Shown here: piece by piece, positions 58,911 through 64,000 of the stretch
How the letters are laid out: every line of letters starts with the position of its first letter
Numbering within the stretch: the first letter of the stretch is position 1
Source of the DNA: Sphagnum magellanicum
Lineage: Eukaryota > Streptophyta > Sphagnopsida > Sphagnales > Sphagnaceae
DNA length: 64,000 bases
Reading direction: 5' to 3'
Assembly: GCA_021904315.1 (NCBI GenBank)
Contig: CM038911.1
Span: 22,975,390 to 23,039,389, forward strand
Translations under genes and position numbers: made by a program
The notes under the pieces: generated by a model
The model's database searches: none
Told to the model about the DNA's origin: nothing
What the model saw: only the letters and a program-made list of their open reading frames with translations

Positions 58911-59675
58911 CTATGCCTTCACTGCAAACTTCCTCAAGGGGAAATAAGCCTCTTTCTTCTGCTGCCGCTCTGTCTTGATGGATAACTGTGTGTGCACAAC
59001 ACACCAGCACAAAATAAATGATTGTACAAGGCAAGTTTGACTATGAAAAATGAACAAGCTTACGAAAATGAATTTGCTAAAACACTGAAGAAGAGGGTGA
59101 GAATATAACCTGGTGCTTGGTGAGCCGTCTTCGAATGGCCCGAGTCTTTTTGGGGCGCAAATCCAAGGGCAGGTATTTCTTCTTGCTGTAGGCTTCGCGC
59201 AAACTGGCCTTCTGTGTCTGACTGATGACCGTCAGCACTTGAGCGATGGACAGCCTCACCACCTTGATCTTGGAAAGCTTATTGGGAGCACCGCCTGTCA
59301 CCTTAGCTACTCTCAAAAGTGCCAGCTCCGCCTTCAACTCCTTCAACTACAACCGTTGCAAAAAAAACGATCCAAAGCTTTATTGCCTTCCTCAAGTACT
59401 TGAGCATTCAAGTTAATGATATCCTTGCAGACCTAACTTGCCATGCGCCATCTCCTTGCAGAGAGGGACAGAAAAAACGAAAAACTTTCTAAGTTTCCTC
59501 ATCAGGATAAGAGAGGACACAAACCCTAAGAACACAACCACCTACAATCCACTCCAAAATATGCAAATATCCCCCAAAAAATTGCTGAGGAAAAAGCTCG
59601 AATCGAATCACTCACTTGATTCAGAAGTTCGGTCTTGCTTCTGGTCCGAAGCTCGTGAACCTTGAACTTCGCCAT
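58911..59675 (-). CDS. RPL35: 60S ribosomal protein uL29 (L35)
   Basis: Exons on the minus strand 59,675-59,616, 59,346-59,110 and 58,985-58,911, 123 aa, the usual length of eukaryotic L35. The start is [20 protein letters not shown]. Exon 2 holds [19 protein letters not shown] and [14 protein letters not shown], then [19 protein letters not shown], and exon 3 gives [20 protein letters not shown]. It is a component of the cytosolic large ribosomal subunit near the nascent-peptide exit tunnel. All introns are phase 0 with GT-AG borders. The first ATG lies in a good GCCATGGCG context. The gene runs head to head with psaL about 1.9 kb away. Assignment is essentially certain, and nothing in the coding sequence looks damaged. 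Confidence 0.96.
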
Positions 59676-59789
59676 GGCGAAAAGCTGCAGAGGAGCTGCT
59701 GCGGGTGCAATGCCGAGAGCGACTGCGACGCCGTGAACGCGACCGAACGGGAAAGAAAGAAAGAAAGAAACAGGTTGGCTTCTTCTGTG

Positions 59790-59840
59790 CTGTCTAACCC
59801 TAAATCTAAACCTCCTCTCACCGTCCGATCAAAGCCCTAA
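59790..59840 (-). promoter_or_regulatory. Telo-box cluster in the uL29 promoter
   Basis: AACCCTAAA at about 59,796-59,804 and GCCCTAAC near 59,832, 120-160 bases upstream of the start codon. A third ACAAACCCTAAG lies in intron 1 near 59,520. Telo-boxes are established promoter elements of plant ribosomal protein genes. Confidence 0.6.
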
Positions 59841-61330
59841 CTATGTGAGAAAAAGTTTGGCGTGGGTTAGCGTGGTCTGGCGTTGGTTGGCGCATGAATG
59901 GCAATCGAGGCTCGAAAGGAAATATCCAAAAATTTATTTTTTATTTTTGGGGATAGTTTTTGTGTTTTTTGACCTGAGAAAATGTGATTTTGACACATAC
60001 AAAGGATTTTGTGAAAAAAATGGAAAATTTGCCAGATTTTTAGAAAATAAAATTATTTGCCATATTTGTACAATAGGTTCCAGCAGGTAGCCCAGATACA
60101 TAAAAGGATTATTTAGTTTTTGAAAACCTTCATATCTTGTCTATAGCCAGATTTGGCTAAATATTCTTGTGGATGATGGCCAGTTTGGCTGCATCACAAA
60201 ATTGAAAAAAAAGTTCCCCTGGTTTGAAAATCCACTCAATACCTCCGTTTCTGAAACTCTTCATGAAGTCCGTGAAAAGTGTAGGGTAAAGGAGTAGGTG
60301 TAAAGAACCCTCTATTGGTAGGTGTAAGACCCCTCCTACTCTTAAAGTCGTGGGTGTAAAGAACCCTCTATTAGTAGGTGTAAGACCCCTCCCACTCCTA
60401 AAGGAGTAAGTGTCAAGAACCAATTTAGACAATAAATGGCATATTCCATTTTGTAGACCCTAACCCCTATAATCAAGTTGGTAGGTGGTAGGTAGGTGTG
60501 GAGGGCTCAATAAGGTAGTAGGTATGTAGCCTATGGAAAAACCAGCTAGGTACTTAGCCTATATTATTAGGCGGTAGGTACGTAGGTGTGGAGACTCCAT
60601 AAGTAGTAGTAGGTATGTAGCCTATTGGAAACCTAGGTACCTACCAGCCTTATTTTATTGGCGAAATTTCGCCAAGAAAAAGTAATTCAAAATTCAAAAA
60701 TTCAAAAATGAATTAATTTTGGAGGTTTCTAATCACCAAAAAGTGACGGAGGGGGGAAAATAGTTAGTAAAAAATTGCCAAATTTCAATATTTCATTTTC
60801 ATTTTATAGCCAAAAATATACAAGGATGATTAAGGATTTCTTATTCACAGCCAGATTTTGGCTAAATCTTTGATAACCACTTTTTCTACACCTTCCCATC
60901 AGTGGCTTTTTTTGGGTTAATTTTATGTTGTAGCCAAAGTGGTGATGATCCACTGGAAGATTTAACCAGATTTGGCTACAAGATAAATATAAAAGCAATT
61001 TTCTTAATATCCTTCTATATTGTTGGCTGTGTACTTGCAGAATTATGACGATTTTCCTTGAAGAAAAATTATGCTAATTATGGCTACTAAAATCTCAAAA
61101 AGCACTTGATTTTAGCACTTTAATTTTGGCTATTCACATAGCCAGCCAAAAAAACAGGGCAGATTCCCAATTGCCCACTTTTTCGCTAGCCACAAACCCA
61201 AAAAACAAATTCCTAAAAAGAACACTGGTAAGTAAATAGGTCCCTACTTACTAGGTACCTACTAGTCTATGTAGGTACCTACCTAGTCCTTTGCCCCCCA
61301 CCCCCAAGTCTTACTCCGTGATATACTTAT
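59841..61330. repeat. Repeat-rich spacer between the divergent uL29 and psaL genes
   Basis: The region contains AGCCAgatTTGGCT-type near-palindromes at about 60,144, 60,848 and 60,964, plus single TAGCCA/TGGCTA words between them. A 65-bp unit (TAGGTGTAAGACCCCTCC..TAAAGAACCCTCTATT) lies at 60,285-60,420. A TAGG-rich unit of about 105 bp occurs twice at 60,470-60,660 (GGTAGGTGTGGAG..GTAGGTATGTAGCCTAT). A short TAGGTACCTACC tract lies near 61,215-61,290. No gene lies in it. Confidence 0.75.
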
Positions 61331-61359
61331 CATGTGGAAATTCGGAAGAATACAGAAGA

Positions 61360-61420
61360 GCAATCACGTGATGACACGTAGCAGGTGACGTTATCCTGTT
61401 CCCAATCTTCTTCTTGCACA
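61360..61420 (+). promoter_or_regulatory. Likely light-responsive promoter elements of psaL
   Basis: TCACGTGA (G-box, CACGTG at 61,365-61,370), a nearby ACACGTAG, TGACGTTA at about 61,386, and TTATCC (inverted I-box core GGATAA) at about 61,391 lie within 35 bases, about 150-180 bases upstream of the psaL start. This G-box plus I-box arrangement is typical of plant photosynthesis gene promoters. Function is inferred. Confidence 0.55.
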
Positions 61421-61545
61421 AATTGGTGAGTTACTAATCGCACGGGACCGTTACCATTTGTGCACTGCACTCGTTCCGTTGCGTTTTGCGTGCGTTTTGT
61501 GTTTGGAAGCTGTTTTCATTTGCAGTAGCAGCAGCAGCAGCAGCG

Positions 61546-62250
61546 ATGGCGGCAGCGGCCATGACCAGAGCCGGGGGTTTGATCGCCATGGAGCGTGCGC
61601 ACAGAATGGTAATGAGCAAGGCGCAGACGTCGTCGTCGTCGTCGTCTTCGGTGGCTAATCGAGCTTTCTTTGGCAACGTCAGTGGTTTTCGGGCCGCTTC
61701 GCGGCCTCTTGTGCGGGTTTCGACGTCGAATGCTCCTGCAGTGAGTGTCCGTGCAGCAGAGAAATATCAAGTGATAGAGCCACTGAATGGTGATCCTTTC
61801 GTGGGGGGATTTGAGACTCCAGTGACTAGTAGTCCTCTCATTGCTTGGTATCTTTCCAACTTGCCTGCTTATCGTACTGCAGTGTCGCCTTTGCTGCGGG
61901 GAGTAGAAGTCGGACTCGCTCACGGTTATCTTCTAGTCGGACCTTTTGTGGTTACGGGACCGTTACGTAACACGGAAGTTCGAGCGGAGGCGGGAGCGCT
62001 TGGCGCGGCGGGACTTGTCGTCATTCTCACCTTGGCATTGACGATCTACGGCATTGCTACTTTCAAGGAAGGTGCTCCGTCCTTGGCACCTGGTCTCACC
62101 TTGACTGGAAGGAAGAAAGAAGCCGATAAGTTGCAGACCGCTGAGGGATGGGCCGGCTTTGCCGGCGGCTTCTTCTTCGGTGGACTGTCTGGTGTTTACT
62201 GGGCTTATCTTCTTGCATACGTCCTCAACTTGCCATACCCCGTGAAATAG
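61546..62250 (+). CDS. psaL: Photosystem I reaction centre subunit XI (PsaL), intronless
   Basis: 234-aa precursor. Residues 1 to about 65 (Ala/Ser/Arg-rich, with [12 protein letters not shown]) are a chloroplast transit peptide ending near VRAAEKYQV. The mature protein reads [20 protein letters not shown], then [25 protein letters not shown] (helix with chlorophyll-binding His), GPLRNTE, a hydrophobic [16 protein letters not shown] segment, [10 protein letters not shown]-like [15 protein letters not shown], and [20 protein letters not shown], all classic PsaL blocks. It sits in the thylakoid PSI core, where PsaL provides the docking face for LHCII and PsaH/PsaI. I chose ATG 61,546 (after CAGCAGCG) rather than the in-frame ATG at 61,486, which would add a hydrophobic non-plastid start. 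The whole reading frame is uninterrupted, unlike its intron-split neighbours. The base composition is GC-richer than the flanks. Confidence 0.96.
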   Translation: MAAAAMTRAGGLIAMERAHRMVMSKAQTSSSSSSSVANRAFFGNVSGFRAASRPLVRVSTSNAPAVSVRAAEKYQVIEPLNGDPFVGGFETPVTSSPLIAWYLSNLPAYRTAVSPLLRGVEVGLAHGYLLVGPFVVTGPLRNTEVRAEAGALGAAGLVVILTLALTIYGIATFKEGAPSLAPGLTLTGRKKEADKLQTAEGWAGFAGGFFFGGLSGVYWAYLLAYVLNLPYPVK

Positions 62251-64000
62251 GTACCTAGTTGTTCCTTTTCTACGGAGCAGGGGTATTCCTTTGTGCACTA
62301 GTAGTATAAGAGTGGTGAATGAATGAATGACTTCCTTCGCTCGCAGGAAGAAAAAAATTGTATCCACGCATGGTTTGTATCCTTTGTCTCGAGCCTGAAT
62401 TTCTGTTTTCCATCAACAATTATGAAGCTTAATGTACATCGCACGTTTTGTATATTTTCTCGGATTTTTATTATTTATTTTTTACTCACACATGAGAATG
62501 GCATTGCACTGCTATCCCACTTTTCTGCCGCAGCAAGAAGACTCATCATGGTGGAACACTGTGATCATCAATCAAACCCAGTGCTCTCTCTTTCTGCAGT
62601 GATTTGGACTGGAAATTGAAGCAAAGAATGCATGATCCATACAGTGATGTAGATCTGTCACATACAAATTGCTACAAGAAAAGTTTCTTGTAGCTATTTG
62701 CTGTAAAGGCTGTATAGTACAATTGACGGACAATTGCTAACTCGAATGGGATCTGCAATCTGTGAATTTATGTTGCTAGAGATGCAGAGAGATTGAATAC
62801 CTGACTCACTTTTGGAGATGATATTCAGAACAGGGGTACCACTTAGTACATGTTGAAACTTTTTGTCATTTGTTTTTGCAGGATTCAGATCCTTGGGTCC
62901 ACATGAATCTTGCAATAACTATTTGACAAAATGATAAACTTTCAAAGGGATTGAAGTCTGTGAAGTTTCTGCAGGCATATAGCTACTGCAGAATATGAGT
63001 GTTGCTGTTGCAAAGTACAAATGACTACTATAATCTCTGCATGCCAATTGTTTCGTGTAACAATCAAAGTTCAATTGTTGCAGGAATGAAACCAGCTCTT
63101 GGGACAGGTTGTGTAGAATTTTCAAACACTGGTGCTTATCATCTTAATGAAATGGGGGAAGAGAAAAATGCCCAAGGGGCGTTTGACATTAAACTTTACT
63201 TTTCTTATGAGTTTCCTGCAGAGAAACAAAAGAGTACAAGTTGCGCCGAGACTTTTCAATTCATGTCAAGTTGGCACGTAACAAACGAATTCATTTTTGT
63301 ATTGATACATGCCGTAGTCATCTTTTTTTACATTATTGGTATTCTTGATCACCATAATGTACATTGATTATCAACAAAAAAAATACAAACAACTAAAATA
63401 ATTCTTCAGCATCGGGTAGGTGGGAAGAAAGGTATTGAATCGCTGGGTGGGTAAGAAACATAAAGCACAGTTTGGCAAGTGAAATGCCTTGCTTTTTTCT
63501 CTAAGAGCATCTTCAGTGATGTTCTCACATCCAAGTTTAGTTATTATACTATTTTCCAACCTGGCCAGAAAACTAAAACTAAAACTGAGATTGCAAATAG
63601 GTGGTAGACTACTAGTAGCAAACCATCTAGTCGATCAGAAACAGTGAGCAGCAATCAAATCATATTCATTACACTCCTCTCTCACAAGTGTGTGCGCTGT
63701 GCTGCCAATTTTGATTTTGTTCAGGCATGTTTTGAGCGTCCTCATCCAATTTTAATTTGCAGGGTCACATACTGATCATCGGTGGAGTTGCCTGGTGATG
63801 TAATTTAGTCTTTGAAGCCAAAGCACACTTCTGAAATGATATATGCTGGGAGCACAACAAAGTTTCGTACTCCTGATGCTTTTGCAAATTTGGATGGAAT
63901 TGTCACTCATGCAGGAGAGATTCTAGCCTTAACTGCTCTTTGAAATGCATGTGATAAGCACATAGAACATTGTGAGGTCTAGCAAATGGTCTACAAATTT
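62251..64000. other. Region downstream of psaL
   Basis: Gene-like composition to the window end but no coding region that I can support. A 122-codon frame at 62,999-63,367 has no family resemblance. From about 63,530 the sequence matches intron 1 of the kinase gene (next entry), so the start of a related gene or pseudogene may lie across the right edge. Confidence 0.4.
63530..63760. repeat. Sequence shared with 25.54-25.83 kb (copy 2)
   Basis: TTAGTTATTATACTATTTTCC, then AAACTGAGATTGCAAA, then ACTACTAGTAGCAAACCATC, then CATGTTTTGAGCGTCCTCAT match the kinase-intron copy in order, with about one change in four or five bases by eye. Confidence 0.6.

Noticed and set aside
62999-63367. 122-codon open frame downstream of psaL
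   Set aside because: No motif, no promoter context, and ends in sequence shared with an intron.

Overview
The window looks like nuclear DNA of a land plant. It encodes nuclear photosynthesis genes with transit-peptide-like N-termini (PsaL and an LHCB7-type antenna protein), an SRO-type PARP protein (a plant family), a plant receptor-like kinase, and a cytosolic ribosomal protein, all but PsaL split by GT-AG introns. Lectin-kinase-like HLDVKPEN chemistry and piggyBac and PIF fossils in one locus fit an early-diverging land plant (bryophyte, lycophyte or fern) better than a typical crop, but I cannot fix the species.

Layout. Bases 1-23,600 are a very AT-rich gene desert holding a decayed piggyBac transposase (about 2.6-4.5 kb), several tRNA-derived SINE-like heads, tandem repeats, CCTA/TAGG-rich tracts and one GC-richer insertion near 8.1-8.9 kb. 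A receptor-like kinase follows at 24.4-28.1 kb (+). After another AT-rich stretch, a PARP/RST (SRO-like) gene lies on the minus strand at 34.5-36.9 kb, with likely 5' leader sequence up to about 38.4 kb. From 38.9 to 46.2 kb is a second desert with a broken PIF/Harbinger element (transposase on +, Myb/trihelix-like ORF1 on -). The right third is gene-rich: LHCB7 (47.3-50.0 kb, +), a HAD-superfamily hydrolase of the HDHD3 type with an organelle-like N-terminus (53.1-56.2 kb, +), a hAT-like non-autonomous transposon (57.0-57.9 kb), ribosomal protein uL29/L35 (58.9-59.7 kb, -) and PsaL (61.5-62.3 kb, +), the last two head to head.

Exon models were built by hand. All add up to an intact reading frame with consistent intron phases (LHCB7 338 aa, HAD 268 aa, uL29 123 aa, SRO 438 aa, kinase 785 aa, PsaL 234 aa). 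The genes do not form one pathway. LHCB7 and PsaL both serve thylakoid photosynthesis (PSII-type antenna and PSI core), while the others are housekeeping or signalling. The most interesting points are an in-exon duplication of the first part of the PARP domain, a receptor kinase with an unrecognised C-terminal module and no visible lectin ectodomain, a hAT-like element with six subterminal GTTTAAAC palindromes, and several repeat families shared between distant parts of the window.
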